Shown: positions 30,449 through 39,178 of the stretch, one piece after another | How positions within the stretch are numbered: the first letter of the stretch is position 1 | How the letters are laid out: every line of letters begins with the position of its first letter | Assembly: GCA_900110015.1 (NCBI GenBank) | Contig: FOCD01000009.1 | Coordinates: forward strand, 1 to 55,817 | Origin: Terribacillus saccharophilus | GTDB lineage: Bacteria > Bacillota > Bacilli > Bacillales > Amphibacillaceae | Direction: 5' to 3' | Length of the DNA: 55,817 bases | Notes under the pieces: model-generated | Database searches by the model: none | What the model was told of the DNA's origin: nothing | The model's input: the letters and a program-made list of their open reading frames with translations, nothing else | Made by a program: the position numbers and the translations under genes

Positions 30449-31009
30449 TCAGCGATTAAAATCATTCATCACGTTCAGGAAAGGTTCCTTTAGCCATGTT
30501 TCTGTGGCATCTGCAGCCTTTTTAACACTATCGACGATGTCTGGCACTTCTTCCTTGTGGAAGCGCTGAAGAACATAGTCCACAACAGGCTGCTGACTGA
30601 CCGGCCGGCCAATTCCGAGACGAATACGTTTGAATTCTTTCGTACCTAAATGCGCAATCAAAGAACGGATTCCATTATGGCCCCCATGACCGCCTTTTTC
30701 CCGCAGTCGTACTTTCCCTGCCGGTAAATCCAAATCATCATAAATGACAACGAGATCCTCAAGATCTACATTATAATAATCCATAAGCGGGCGAACCGCT
30801 TCACCTGATAGGTTCATGAAAGTTATAGGCTTTACCAATATAACCTTTTCCCCATTTATCAAGCCAGTCGCATATACACTATTGAATTTTTTATTTAATA
30901 ACGGCAAATTGTGCCGGTGCACTAATTCATCAATCGCAATGAACCCAATATTATGCCGTGTCTGATCATATTTCTGACCCGGATTCCCAAGTCCAACAAT
31001 CATTTTCAT
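30449..31009 (-). CDS. pth: Peptidyl-tRNA hydrolase
   Basis: Releases peptides from prematurely dropped peptidyl-tRNA; essential. 186 residues with [18 protein letters not shown] at the N terminus (including the catalytic His in RHNIG) and [20 protein letters not shown] in the middle. In B. subtilis (spoVC) it lies next to ctc/rplY; here the repeat array and the sigY operon separate the two. AAAGGG is about 11 nt before the ATG. Confidence 0.97.
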   Translation of the reverse strand: MKMIVGLGNPGQKYDQTRHNIGFIAIDELVHRHNLPLLNKKFNSVYATGLINGEKVILVKPITFMNLSGEAVRPLMDYYNVDLEDLVVIYDDLDLPAGKVRLREKGGHGGHNGIRSLIAHLGTKEFKRIRLGIGRPVSQQPVVDYVLQRFHKEEVPDIVDSVKKAADATETWLKEPFLNVMNDFNR

Positions 31010-31079
31010 ATTTATAAACGCCCTTTACTCATAGTCCATTCCAAAAAAACTATACCTTAACAGAAAATAAAATACAAGA

Positions 31080-31534
31080 AAACCGAAAAGCGGAAGAAAC
31101 CGGTTAGAAACGAAGGAATAGGTGATAAAGCCCGGAATGAGGTGCTTTTCCTCGTGTAGGGATTTATCGCCTATACCGCAGTTTCTGGTTTCTGCAGCTA
31201 GACAAAAACCGAAAAGCGGAGAAAGCCGGTTAGAAACGTAAAGATAAGTGAGAAAGCCCGGAGTGGGTGTCTTCCCCACGCAGGGATTTATCGCTTATAC
31301 TGCACTTTCTGGCTTTCGCAGCTAGACAAAACCGAAAAGCGGAAAAGACCGCTTAGAAACGAAGTGGTAAGCAAGGGAGCACGGAGTGGATGACTTTTCC
31401 ACGCAGGGATCCATTGCTTACAGCGCAGTTTCTGGTCTTTGGAGCTAGACAAAAACCGAAAAGCGGAATAGACCGCTTAGAAACGAAGTGGTAAGCAAGG
31501 GAGCCCGGAGTGGATGACCTTCCCCATGCAGGGA
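31080..31534. repeat. Tandem array of 3.7 structured 123-126 bp repeats
   Basis: Four head-to-tail units each contain CCGAAAAGCGG, at 31083, 31209, 31332 and 31456 (periods 126, 123 and 124 bp). Units 2-4 start with the linker GCTAGACAAAA (31197, 31321, 31444). Each full unit can fold into one long branched hairpin: outer arms (31096-31111 with 31181-31192; 31344-31360 with 31428-31440), inner arms (31118-31129 with 31163-31174; 31367-31374 with 31414-31421) and an apical hairpin. The arm sequences differ between units but the pairing is kept, for example GAAACC/GGTTTC, GAAAGCC/GGCTTTC and AAAGACC/GGTCTTT. Unit 4 is cut off after about 80 bp. No convincing protein is encoded. The rest of the gap (31535-31605) shows nothing I can name. 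The strand of function is unknown. Confidence 0.92.
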
Positions 31535-31605
31535 TAACTATATCATCGTTAACACCCACTGCTATTCTCCTTCTCGGACTGAAAGGATAATTCCTTCTTT
31601 CCTGC

Positions 31606-31651
31606 ACAAAAAGCACATCAAGGATGCTTCCTTTCCCATCCTTGACATGCT
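31606..31651 (-). terminator. sigY operon terminator
   Basis: 15-bp arms with 13 matches (31612-31626 with 31637-31651) followed by a run of five U on the minus strand, about 50 bp past the permease stop. Confidence 0.8.
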
Positions 31652-31702
31652 TTACCTATACTTTTATCATATCCTTCGCGTGTTAGGAATAATCCTACTT
31701 CA

Positions 31703-32479
31703 TTAAAACTTTACACTCTTTTCAAATTTTTTTACCATTGTTAAAAGTAATATAGCAATAAAGGCAATAGTTGTAGCTAGTACAGCTCCCATATGCACAG
31801 TACCCTTTTCCGTATTCAGTACCTCTGTTGCCAGGTTGAGGATATTTGAGGGCAAATAAATGGCTATATCAGGCATAACAGTCGACAAGATAGCAATACT
31901 CGCCACTATTAAAATAGATATCCCCGCCACTCCTCCACTGCGACGAAGAAATGTACTAACAAACAATGTGACTGTTATAACTAGCACAATCCATAAACAA
32001 TAAATCACAAAGCTTTTCCATACAGAAGTAAAGGATACATCAGAAAATAGAGCGTTTGTATAATACCATGCTGCTCCATAGGAAATTGTAAAAGCTCCAA
32101 GATGAAGGAGTACGAGCATCGTCCACTTGCTAAATATGTAAGTCGTAGTATTTACTGGTCTGGAGAATAGCTGCATAAGAGATCCGTTATTTCTCTCCTG
32201 TACAATTACATTCATACAAGCTAGCACAATAATTGCTGTGCCTATTGTATGCAGTTGAGACAAAGTTCCCGCAAGAACTTCAGCCCCGCTAGGGATTGGC
32301 AATTCAATTACTGCTCCTGGTGGCAGACTATTCGAATTCTCCAAAATGGTTGGCATAAAATACAAACTAATAGGCTGAAGAAGTGTCACTAATAGGATGA
32401 CAGCAGGCAGCCAAACTAACTTCTTCTCTCTCCAAGCCTCTATCCATTCTTTATGAAATAGCGCGTTGAACCTCTTCAA
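31703..32479 (-). CDS. yxlG: ABC-2 type permease, YxlG-like
   Basis: 258 residues with about six hydrophobic helices, typical of ABC-2 exporters (RNNGSLMQLFSRPVNTTTYI core). A TTG start at 32479 is favoured. It overlaps the ATPase stop as TTGA and has GAGG 10 nt upstream; the upstream ATG would lie within the ATPase gene. It is the last gene of the sigY operon and works with the YxlF-like ATPase. The substrate is unknown; in B. subtilis the YxlCDEFG group affects sigma-Y activity. Confidence 0.88.
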   Translation of the reverse strand: MKRFNALFHKEWIEAWREKKLVWLPAVILLVTLLQPISLYFMPTILENSNSLPPGAVIELPIPSGAEVLAGTLSQLHTIGTAIIVLACMNVIVQERNNGSLMQLFSRPVNTTTYIFSKWTMLVLLHLGAFTISYGAAWYYTNALFSDVSFTSVWKSFVIYCLWIVLVITVTLFVSTFLRRSGGVAGISILIVASIAILSTVMPDIAIYLPSNILNLATEVLNTEKGTVHMGAVLATTIAFIAILLLTMVKKFEKSVKF

Positions 32480-33363
32480 CCTTCCATCACCTCTATATAA
32501 TGTTCTTCTAGGTTCTTTTCTTCTGCTCCAAAGTACTGGATTCCTATGTCTTGCTGGATACAATATTGCAGTAACATATTGGGCGTTACATTATGTCGCA
32601 AAGTACCAATGATTTTTTGTGATTCCTTTATATCAATCTCTTTATATAACTTCTGCAGTCCTTCAATCTGTAAAGGATCCGATGTTTCCAAGCGATAGCG
32701 TTTTCTTTGCCGATTTCCTTTCCATTCCTTCATGTTTTCATAAGAGATGCTTTGTCCCGATTTCATGATTAAAGCCTTATCACATATTTGTTCCGCATCA
32801 TGCAATACGTGTGTAGAAAATAGGATGGCCATATCCTTTTTTAAATTCTCCAATATGTTCATGACATCAATTCTTCCAGCTGGATCAAGAGCGGATACTG
32901 GTTCATCCAGCAATAGGATTTTCGGTTGATGCATGATTGCTTGCGCTAAGCCGAGTCGCTGTTTCATACCTCCAGAGAAAGCCCCTATCTTCCGTTTCTG
33001 AGCTTCTAACAGTCCTGTCATTTCCAATACATGCAAGCTTCGTTCTTTTAAGGTTTTTTTAGTCATTCCAGATAATGTTCCTGCTAACATAAGATATTCT
33101 TTTGGATACATCCAATCGAAGAAAGTAGGATATTGAGGTAAAAATCCAATTTTATCTTTAATAAGTACTTTTTTATCACTCATTATCATTCCGTCAGTAG
33201 GTGTAATTAATCCAGCCAGCATATGCAACGTTGTTGTCTTACCAGCTCCGTTTGGTCCTAAAAGCGCAATACACTCATTCTTCTTCAACTGAAGATTTAA
33301 ATCTTTTACCGCGACATGTTTTCCGTACCGTTTCGTCAACCCTCGCGCTTCTAACATGGTCAT
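32476..33363 (-). CDS. yxlF: ABC transporter ATP-binding protein, YxlF-like
   Basis: 295 residues with Walker A GPNGAGKTT (about residues 36-44), signature FSGGMKQRLGLA, Walker B ILLLDEP and the H-loop in STHVLHD. It has the C-terminal extension of the antibiotic-resistance/NatA-type group. It overlaps yxlE by 4 nt (ATGA) and the permease by 3 nt, so the operon is tightly coupled. Confidence 0.92.
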   Translation of the reverse strand: MTMLEARGLTKRYGKHVAVKDLNLQLKKNECIALLGPNGAGKTTTLHMLAGLITPTDGMIMSDKKVLIKDKIGFLPQYPTFFDWMYPKEYLMLAGTLSGMTKKTLKERSLHVLEMTGLLEAQKRKIGAFSGGMKQRLGLAQAIMHQPKILLLDEPVSALDPAGRIDVMNILENLKKDMAILFSTHVLHDAEQICDKALIMKSGQSISYENMKEWKGNRQRKRYRLETSDPLQIEGLQKLYKEIDIKESQKIIGTLRHNVTPNMLLQYCIQQDIGIQYFGAEEKNLEEHYIEVMEG

Positions 33364-33557
33364 TTATACGCATCCTTTCTTTGCCCAATCACGAAATAAA
33401 GAATAGGTCCGATGATACTTATACAGAAAATGATTACTATCCAAACCCATTTGGGTCCCAGCGTTTCTTCTGCGCGTATACAACTAATCAACGCAATAAT
33501 GAGCAAAAGAAACTGGATGACGATAATAGGCAGCAGCAATGTCACAGTGTTCTCCAT
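33360..33557 (-). CDS. yxlE: Small membrane protein, PLDc_N type (YxlE-like)
   Basis: 65 residues with two hydrophobic helices separated by the RAEETLGPKWVWIVIIF block; GPILYFVIGQRK near the end is the mark of the PLDc_N family (phospholipase D N-terminal domain). In B. subtilis YxlE is a negative regulator of sigma-Y. Position and size match the fourth gene of the sigY operon. Confidence 0.85.
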   Translation of the reverse strand: MENTVTLLLPIIVIQFLLLIIALISCIRAEETLGPKWVWIVIIFCISIIGPILYFVIGQRKDAYK

Positions 33558-33560
33558 CTA

Positions 33561-33758
33561 TCAGTGCCTCCTTTTGTCTCTGCGAATGATAAATACATAA
33601 TATAAAAGAAGCGGTGTAGGGAACTGAATCAGTCCGACAATCCCCCATGCCCAAGCATGAGTACCTCTTCTTTTTGCATCAATGTACAACCAAATTCCTT
33701 GTGCCAGCAATATAGGAATTGCCAAGATTATAATTATCAGTTCATTCGTTGATATCAT
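33561..33758 (-). CDS. yxlD: Small membrane protein (YxlD-like)
   Basis: 65 residues, two hydrophobic helices, with KRRGTHAWAWGIVGLIQFP between them. In position it corresponds to YxlD of the B. subtilis sigY operon. Its start overlaps the yxlC stop by 4 nt. The identification rests mainly on size, topology and context. Confidence 0.8.
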   Translation of the reverse strand: MISTNELIIIILAIPILLAQGIWLYIDAKRRGTHAWAWGIVGLIQFPTPLLLYYVFIIRRDKRRH

Positions 33759-34057
33759 GTAACCCTTCCTTTGCTTCTTTCAACTAGTAATAGGACGACA
33801 ACAGCAATAATTGAGATGATCTGCAAGACGTAGAAAGCCCACGTGATATGCACAGCTATAAGAATGTAGAAGGAGACCAACACACATGCCAAAATGATAA
33901 ACCCACATAGTTCTCTGTGCATTCTTTCTCGATATCGCTTCTCACCAGAACTTATCTGCTGCAGCATTTCATCAGTTTCAGGAACGTCAATATGTAATTT
34001 TTTATCCATGTTTTCCCACGTTTCGTCCATCTTCTTGATCCAGTCATCTTTTTTCAT
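33755..34057 (-). CDS. yxlC: Putative sigma-Y anti-sigma factor (YxlC-like)
   Basis: 100 residues. The acidic/basic cytoplasmic N terminus (WIKKMDETWENMDKKLHIDVPE) is followed by two hydrophobic helices (about 53-72 and 74-93) and a short basic tail. This layout suits a membrane-bound anti-sigma factor, and YxlC is the known sigma-Y antagonist. It overlaps sigY by 14 nt. Assignment is from context more than from motifs. Confidence 0.8.
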   Translation of the reverse strand: MKKDDWIKKMDETWENMDKKLHIDVPETDEMLQQISSGEKRYRERMHRELCGFIILACVLVSFYILIAVHITWAFYVLQIISIIAVVVLLLVERSKGRVT

Positions 34058-34583
34058 CAGACCACTCCTCTCTTAATTTCTTTAACGCATAATGGATACG
34101 AGACTTTACTGTCCCTTTTCTTAGTTTTGTCATTGCACTAATTTCCTCTAATGAGTAACCATAATAATGACGAAGTAATATTAACGTTCTAGTTTCAATA
34201 GATAGAGATGCAAACAAATCCAGATGCAATGACCAATCCAAATTGCCTTGTTCTAATTCCCATTTTATTTTTCGTTTTTCATTTTCCGTCAGCTGCTGTT
34301 GCCTTTTCCTATCCCGCGTTTTCTTCCGTTGTTCATCCAAATATAAACGAGTCGCGATAGATATAAGCCATGTAGAAAATTTAGATTGATAACGATATTT
34401 CGGCAAATTAATATATGCCCGAATCATCGTTTCCTGCAGCAGGTCTTCTGTCATTTCTTTATTCATCGTGAGTTTAAAAAGATAACGATATAAGAACGTA
34501 TAATATTGCTGGAAAAGCTGACTGAAAGCCGATTTATCATGTTTAGCATTTTCAATCGATATGGATTCCGCTGATTCCTCCAT
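34044..34583 (-). CDS. sigY: ECF RNA polymerase sigma factor SigY
   Basis: 179 residues. Region 2 (AFSQLFQQYYTFLYRYLFKL, DLLQETMIRAYINL, FSTWLISIATRLYLDE) and region 4 (YSLEEISAMTKLRKGTVKS HTH) are both clear. The ATG at 34583 follows AGGGGGAG. Downstream genes yxlC, D, E, F and G appear in the exact B. subtilis order, so this is a full sigY operon. An ECF-type promoter upstream suggests autoregulation. Its location between pth and rplY differs from B. subtilis. Confidence 0.92.
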   Translation of the reverse strand: MEESAESISIENAKHDKSAFSQLFQQYYTFLYRYLFKLTMNKEMTEDLLQETMIRAYINLPKYRYQSKFSTWLISIATRLYLDEQRKKTRDRKRQQQLTENEKRKIKWELEQGNLDWSLHLDLFASLSIETRTLILLRHYYGYSLEEISAMTKLRKGTVKSRIHYALKKLREEWSDEKR

Positions 34584-34612
34584 CTCACTCCCCCTTTCTT
34601 CTCTGACTATAT

Positions 34613-34638
34613 GACGTTTGAGGAATTCAAATAGTTCA
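34613..34638 (-). promoter_or_regulatory. sigY autoregulatory promoter (ECF type)
   Basis: Minus strand -35 TGAACT (34633-34638), 16-bp spacer and -10 CGTC (34613-34616), the TGAAC/CGTC pattern typical of Bacillus ECF promoters including sigma-Y. It lies about 30 bp before the sigY start. Confidence 0.7.
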
Positions 34639-34645
34639 ATCAAAA

Positions 34646-34680
34646 TAAAAAAAGCTGTGCCCTTTAAGGCACAGCTTTTT
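34646..34680. terminator. rplY terminator (bidirectional shape)
   Basis: 11-bp stem (34651-34661 with 34668-34678) flanked by A and T runs, directly after the rplY stop. On the minus strand it ends in a long U-run. It insulates rplY from the sigY operon. Confidence 0.92.
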
Positions 34681-34686
34681 CTAATC

Positions 34687-35322
34687 TTAATCTTCTTTGT
34701 CGTTCTTAGATCCTTCTTCGATTGCTTCTACATCATCCGCATCACCAGTAGTTGTATCATCTGATTCAATCTCTGCAGTAGGTGCAGTGACTGTTGCGAT
34801 TGTTGTATCAGCATCCGTTAGGATTTCGTAAGCACCGTCTGTTGGCAGGTCACCAACGCTGATGCTGTCACCGACTTCAAGTTTGGAGACATCGACTGTA
34901 ATCTGATCTGGGATGTCATTCGGTTTTGCACTGATCTCCAGATCATATAGTGGCTGCTGAAGAACGCCGCCTTCATTAGAACCTGGTGCTTCACCTTCAA
35001 GTTGGATCGGCACTTCCACGTTACGTGCTTCCGACATGTTAACCACATAGAAATCTGCGTGTACAAGACTAGCTTTCAATGGATCGGTTTGGTAATCATG
35101 TAGCATAACATCTACTGATTCGCCTTTGATATCCAATGAAATAACCGCATTTTTCCCTTCATCTCGAACGGTTTTTAGTAGATCAACACTATCGACTGCA
35201 ACGCTGATAGGCTCTTTACCATTACCATATACGATTGCAGGGATGGCTCCCTCTTCACGAAGTCCTCGGATATAAGATTTTGTATTGTTTTCTCGTTTGT
35301 CTGCTTTAAGTTTTACTGCCAT
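34687..35322 (-). CDS. rplY: 50S ribosomal protein L25/general stress protein Ctc
   Basis: 211 residues. The N-terminal L25 domain (about residues 1-92, TKSYIRGLREEGAIPAIVYG) binds 5S rRNA. The C-terminal TL5/Ctc beta domain follows (VEVPIQLEGEAPGSNEGGVL). It ends in a long acidic tail rich in Asp, Glu and Thr. The start at ATG 35322 has GGAGG 9 nt upstream. In B. subtilis Ctc is sigma-B inducible; I did not find a clear sigma-B promoter here. Confidence 0.95.
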   Translation of the reverse strand: MAVKLKADKRENNTKSYIRGLREEGAIPAIVYGNGKEPISVAVDSVDLLKTVRDEGKNAVISLDIKGESVDVMLHDYQTDPLKASLVHADFYVVNMSEARNVEVPIQLEGEAPGSNEGGVLQQPLYDLEISAKPNDIPDQITVDVSKLEVGDSISVGDLPTDGAYEILTDADTTIATVTAPTAEIESDDTTTGDADDVEAIEEGSKNDKED

Positions 35323-35395
35323 CGTAATCACCCTCCATAGTTTTTACGCGTCTACAGAGTATGATTCCCTTACGATATCAGTAATAAACATAAAA

Positions 35396-36343
35396 TCAAT
35401 CAAACAGAATACTAACAGATTGCTGTTCGTGAATACGGATGATTGCTTCACCGAACAACGGCGCAACAGAAAGCTGCGTAATATTTTCGATTTGCTTCTC
35501 TTTTGGAAGAGGAATTGAGTTTGTCACAACAAGCTCTTTAATTTGTGAATTTTGGATTCTCTCGATTGCCGGTCCAGATAAAACTGGGTGAGAACAAGCA
35601 GCATATACTTCAACCGCACCTTTTTCTCTTAACGCATTAGCAGCTAGCGTCAATGTTCCAGCTGTATCAATGATATCATCGATGATGATCGCAGTTTTGC
35701 CTTTGATTTCGCCAATAATGTTCATTACCTCTGCCACGTTTGGACGCGGACGGCGTTTGTCGATGATTGCAATCGGTGCTTTCAAACGATCTGCCATACG
35801 ACGTGCACGAACTACACCGCCATGGTCAGGAGATACTACGACGATATCTTCCAAGTTCTTTTTCTCGAAATAGTCGGATAGGATTGGAACACCTACCAAG
35901 TGATCGATCGGAATATCGAAGAAACCTTGGATCTGCGGCGCATGCAAGTCCAATGCCAAAACGCGTGTAGCTCCGGCAGTTTGCAAAATATCAGCGATCA
36001 ATTTGCTAGTAATAGGTTCACGGGCACGGGCTTTGCGATCCTGACGTGCGTAACCGTAGTAAGGCATGATGATGTTGATTGTTTTAGCTGATGCACGTTT
36101 CAATGCATCAATCATGATGAGTAGCTCCATCATATGCTGATTGACAGGTGCACAAGTGGACTGGACAACATAAACGTCACAGCCGCGGATACTTTCTTCG
36201 ATATTGATCTGGATTTCGCCATCGCTAAAGTGGGAAACAGTGATTTTACCCAGTTCTACGCCAATGTGGTCTGCAATTGACTTAGCTAACTCCGGATTAG
36301 AATTCAAAGAAAAAACTTTCAACGATGGATCATTATAAGGCAT
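35396..36343 (-). CDS. prs: Ribose-phosphate pyrophosphokinase (PRPP synthetase)
   Basis: Makes PRPP from ribose 5-phosphate and ATP for nucleotide, His and Trp synthesis. 315 residues with [12 protein letters not shown] at the start, catalytic [14 protein letters not shown] (about residues 130-143) and the PRPP loop [12 protein letters not shown] (about 220-231). The ATG at 36343 has GGAGG 10 nt upstream; the longer frame would run into glmU. It lies 19 nt after glmU, in one operon. Confidence 0.97.
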   Translation of the reverse strand: MPYNDPSLKVFSLNSNPELAKSIADHIGVELGKITVSHFSDGEIQINIEESIRGCDVYVVQSTCAPVNQHMMELLIMIDALKRASAKTINIIMPYYGYARQDRKARAREPITSKLIADILQTAGATRVLALDLHAPQIQGFFDIPIDHLVGVPILSDYFEKKNLEDIVVVSPDHGGVVRARRMADRLKAPIAIIDKRRPRPNVAEVMNIIGEIKGKTAIIIDDIIDTAGTLTLAANALREKGAVEVYAACSHPVLSGPAIERIQNSQIKELVVTNSIPLPKEKQIENITQLSVAPLFGEAIIRIHEQQSVSILFD

Positions 36344-36362
36344 GTCGAGTAACCCTCCAAAA

Positions 36363-37724
36363 TTATTTATTCTTAAGATAAGAATTTTTGTTTTCTTGTC
36401 TTGCTCTGGCAATCGATAAAGCATCTGCTGGTACATCTTTTGTTATGGTCGAGCCTGCTGCCACTAAGGCACCTTTGCCAACCGTTACTGGTGCAATCAG
36501 ATTTGCATTACAACCGATAAAGGCGTTGTCCTCAATCTTCGTCAGATGTTTATTCTTTCCGTCATAGTTCACTGTTATTGTACCACAACCGACATTTACA
36601 TCTTTACCAACTTCAGCATCTCCAATATAGCTTAGATGGGAAACCTTGCTTCCTTCACCGATAGATGCTTTCTTCACTTCGACGAAGTTCCCAATCTTCA
36701 CATTATCTCCAAGCTGTGCTTGCGGACGAATATGAGCAAAAGGACCGATATTGACATCATTTCCAATCTCACTGTCATGTGCTACACTTTGCTTCACAAC
36801 TGTGCGGCTGCCGATTGTGACATCCTTCACTTCTGAGTTCGGACCAATGATGGCATCTTCTTTGATAATTGTCTTTCCAAGGATCATCGTGTTTGGCAAA
36901 ATGGTCACATCCTGCTCGATAACCGCATCTGTACTGATATATGTTGAATCTGGGTCAATGATTGTCACGCCATTACGCATATGCTGTTCATTGACACGAC
37001 GTTTCATAATCTGTTCTGCTTGAGAAAGAGCTACACGATCGTTTACACCCATCGTTTCATCAAAATCTGGTGTCTGATAAGCGGTCACAAGCTTGTTATC
37101 TTTTTTCAGCAGTTCTAGTACATCTGGGAGATAATACTCACCTTGGGCATTATCATTCGATACATTATGCAATGTTTGGAACAATAGCTTGTTATCAAAA
37201 CAATATGTACCTGTATTGATTTCATCAACAAGAAGCTCTTCTGCATTCGCGTCTTTATGCTCCACAATACGCAAAACCTCTCCTGCCCCGCTGCGGATGA
37301 CTCGGCCATATCCTGCAGGGTCCGGCGCTTTTGCAGTCAATACTGTTGCACTCGCTCCTTGCTGTTCGTGATGATTAAGCAATGCTTGAATGGTTTGACC
37401 TGTAATAAGAGGCGTATCTCCGCTTAATACGACCGTAACACCCTCATTGTCTTTCAGGAACTCTTCCGCTTGCAGGACCGCATGTCCTGTACCGAGCTGT
37501 TCCTCCTGCAGGGCATATTCACTCACATCTCCAAGTTGGGCTTTTACGTCTTCTGCTCCGTGCCCGACAATGGTAATTAATTTATCTAATTGTAAAGAAT
37601 TCAACTGGTCAGTAACATGCTGTACCATCGGTTTACCCATGACAGGATGCAGCACTTTGTACAGCTTCGATTTCATCCTGGTGCCTTTCCCGGCAGCAAG
37701 GATGACTGCATATCGGTTTGACAT
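36363..37724 (-). CDS. glmU: Bifunctional GlmU: N-acetylglucosamine-1-P uridyltransferase / glucosamine-1-P acetyltransferase
   Basis: Makes UDP-GlcNAc, the precursor of peptidoglycan and teichoic acid. The N-terminal nucleotidyltransferase carries [19 protein letters not shown] (residues 8-26). The C-terminal left-handed beta-helix of hexapeptide repeats (about 250-450) contains [13 protein letters not shown] and the acetyl-CoA site. At 453 residues it is full length. It has its own promoter and leads into prs. Confidence 0.97.
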   Translation of the reverse strand: MSNRYAVILAAGKGTRMKSKLYKVLHPVMGKPMVQHVTDQLNSLQLDKLITIVGHGAEDVKAQLGDVSEYALQEEQLGTGHAVLQAEEFLKDNEGVTVVLSGDTPLITGQTIQALLNHHEQQGASATVLTAKAPDPAGYGRVIRSGAGEVLRIVEHKDANAEELLVDEINTGTYCFDNKLLFQTLHNVSNDNAQGEYYLPDVLELLKKDNKLVTAYQTPDFDETMGVNDRVALSQAEQIMKRRVNEQHMRNGVTIIDPDSTYISTDAVIEQDVTILPNTMILGKTIIKEDAIIGPNSEVKDVTIGSRTVVKQSVAHDSEIGNDVNIGPFAHIRPQAQLGDNVKIGNFVEVKKASIGEGSKVSHLSYIGDAEVGKDVNVGCGTITVNYDGKNKHLTKIEDNAFIGCNANLIAPVTVGKGALVAAGSTITKDVPADALSIARARQENKNSYLKNK

Positions 37725-37754
37725 GCGAACCCTCCATTCTTTTTATCCTCTGTA

Positions 37755-37783
37755 AATATATCTTAAAATAATTGTCATTTCAA
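37755..37783 (-). promoter_or_regulatory. glmU promoter (sigma-A)
   Basis: Minus strand -35 TTGAAA (37778-37783), 17-bp spacer, -10 TATATT (37755-37760), about 30 bp before the glmU start. Confidence 0.7.
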
Positions 37784-37794
37784 CAGGCGCAGCG

Positions 37795-37825
37795 CTCGAA
37801 TTCACGTAATTCGAGACGTTTTTTT
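37795..37825 (+). terminator. Hairpin plus T-run in antisense orientation upstream of glmU
   Basis: Perfect 8-bp arms CTCGAATT (37795-37802) and AATTCGAG (37808-37815), then ACG and seven T on the plus strand. The shape is that of an intrinsic terminator reading rightward, against glmU and spoVG. No plus-strand gene precedes it, so it would stop antisense transcription; a protein-binding palindrome is the alternative. Confidence 0.5.
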
Positions 37826-37848
37826 CTCCAATCTACTGGATTAAAAGC

Positions 37849-37888
37849 ATAAAAATAACAGCTATCCCATATGTTAGAACAGCTGTTA
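37849..37888 (-). terminator. spoVG terminator
   Basis: 7-bp arms AACAGCT/AGCTGTT (37857-37863 with 37881-37887) followed by AUUUUUAUG on the minus strand, about 50 bp past spoVG. Confidence 0.7.
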
Positions 37889-37936
37889 ATTTTACCTTTA
37901 TAGAAGATGACCTATGTGTCATCTATTGAGCTCATA

Positions 37937-38233
37937 TCAAGAAGCGCCAGCGGCTTCCTCATACTCCACTTCTATTTCTTCTCCTGCACGATGATATTCC
38001 TGCAGCACAGCATCCTGAATCTTACTCCGGGTACCAGAGTTGATTGGATGCGCTACATCGCGGAATTCACCGTCTGGTGTGCGTTTGGAAGGCATAGCGA
38101 CAAACAGTCCGTTATTCCCTTCGATGACACGAATATCGTGTACAACAAACTCTTGATCCATTGTAATAGAAGCGATAGCACGCATTCTTCCCTCGGTATT
38201 AACGCGGCGTAATCTTACGTCAGTAACTTCCAT
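37937..38233 (-). CDS. spoVG: SpoVG, RNA/DNA-binding regulator
   Basis: 98 residues, nearly invariant in the family: [12 protein letters not shown] start, [24 protein letters not shown] core. SpoVG is a nucleic-acid-binding regulator of septation, sporulation and, in other Firmicutes, capsule and virulence genes. A sigma-H promoter lies upstream. The yabJ (RidA-like) gene that normally separates purR from spoVG is missing. Confidence 0.97.
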   Translation of the reverse strand: MEVTDVRLRRVNTEGRMRAIASITMDQEFVVHDIRVIEGNNGLFVAMPSKRTPDGEFRDVAHPINSGTRSKIQDAVLQEYHRAGEEIEVEYEEAAGAS

Positions 38234-38276
38234 TATGCTTCACCACCCTTACCTTATTTAGAACTTATTACCAGTA

Positions 38277-38303
38277 ATTCTACATAAAGCTGGAAACTCC
38301 TGC
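38277..38303 (-). promoter_or_regulatory. spoVG promoter (sigma-H)
   Basis: Minus strand -35 region GCAGGAGTT (38295-38303), 14-bp spacer and -10 GAAT (38277-38280), nearly the same layout as the sigma-H promoter of B. subtilis spoVG. Upstream (38304-38335) is an A/T-rich near-palindrome comparable to the AbrB-bound region. Confidence 0.78.
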
Positions 38304-38354
38304 TCCCTATAGAACTTTTTTTAAAAAATAAGTTGGTAAGGTGGGAAAATCGGA

Positions 38355-39167
38355 TTAGTTAAAGTAATTACCTTTTTGTACTTCGACCCGCTGATTACGT
38401 ACATCAACGTTCTGAATCTTAATCAATGACGTGTAATCTTCCACTACACGTTCTTCTTCTTCGTCTTCTGCTTCAGCCAATACGCCTATAGCAGTAACAT
38501 TTGCGTTGAATTCCTGCAAAAGACTCTTCATTCCGTTGATAGTTCCGCCTGCTTTCATGAAATCATCCACAATACAGACATTTGCTTGATCCGGAATACT
38601 TCGCTTGGAGAGTACCATCGTCTGAATCTTCCTGGATGAACCAGAAACGTAATTCACGCTCACTGTCGATCCCTCTGTCACCTTAGGATCTCGTCTAACA
38701 ATGACAACGGGGACATTCAGATAAGCAGCAGCTGCATAAGCAATCGGAATACCTTTTGTAGCGACAGTTACCACTACATCAATTTCACGGTCATGGAATG
38801 CTGTTGCAAAAAGACGTCCGATCTTATTAACTGTTGCTGGTTCTCCGAGTATATCGCTCATGAATAGATATCCCCCAGGAAGAAGCCTGTCTGAATCCGC
38901 TAGCTTACTGCATAGCTCATCAATGAAAGCAGCGCTGTTCTCCTTGGAGTATACCGGGATGTAGCGAACACCTCCAGCAGCGCCGGATACAGATTGTAAG
39001 TATCCAATACCTTCATGTTGGAACATATCATTTATAATCGACAAATCCTCACTGACGGAGGATTTGGCAGCAGCGTACGTCGTCGAGAAATATGGCAAAG
39101 ACACCAATTGTTGCGGATGATCCATTAAATAATTCGTCATCGCAACTAAACGTTCACTTCTTTTCAT
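38355..39167 (-). CDS. purR: Purine operon repressor PurR
   Basis: 270 residues: an N-terminal winged helix (SERLVAMTNYLMDHPQQLVSL) followed by a phosphoribosyltransferase-like domain with PRPP motif VCIVDDFMKAGGTING (about residues 200-215). PRPP prevents DNA binding, so purine genes are repressed when PRPP is low. It follows ispE, with candidate PurBoxes at its own promoter. Confidence 0.96.
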   Translation of the reverse strand: MKRSERLVAMTNYLMDHPQQLVSLPYFSTTYAAAKSSVSEDLSIINDMFQHEGIGYLQSVSGAAGGVRYIPVYSKENSAAFIDELCSKLADSDRLLPGGYLFMSDILGEPATVNKIGRLFATAFHDREIDVVVTVATKGIPIAYAAAAYLNVPVVIVRRDPKVTEGSTVSVNYVSGSSRKIQTMVLSKRSIPDQANVCIVDDFMKAGGTINGMKSLLQEFNANVTAIGVLAEAEDEEEERVVEDYTSLIKIQNVDVRNQRVEVQKGNYFN

Positions 39168-39178
39168 CTCTACACCTC

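Noticed and set aside
31080-31534. CRISPR array
   Set aside because: The whole 123-126 bp unit is repeated with variation; there are no short identical repeats with unique spacers and no cas genes nearby.
31025-31616. Two minus-strand reading frames (31025-31279 and 31353-31616) as small proteins
   Set aside because: Both lie largely in the tandem repeats; their similar residues come from the repeated DNA, there is no good ribosome-binding site and no known domain.
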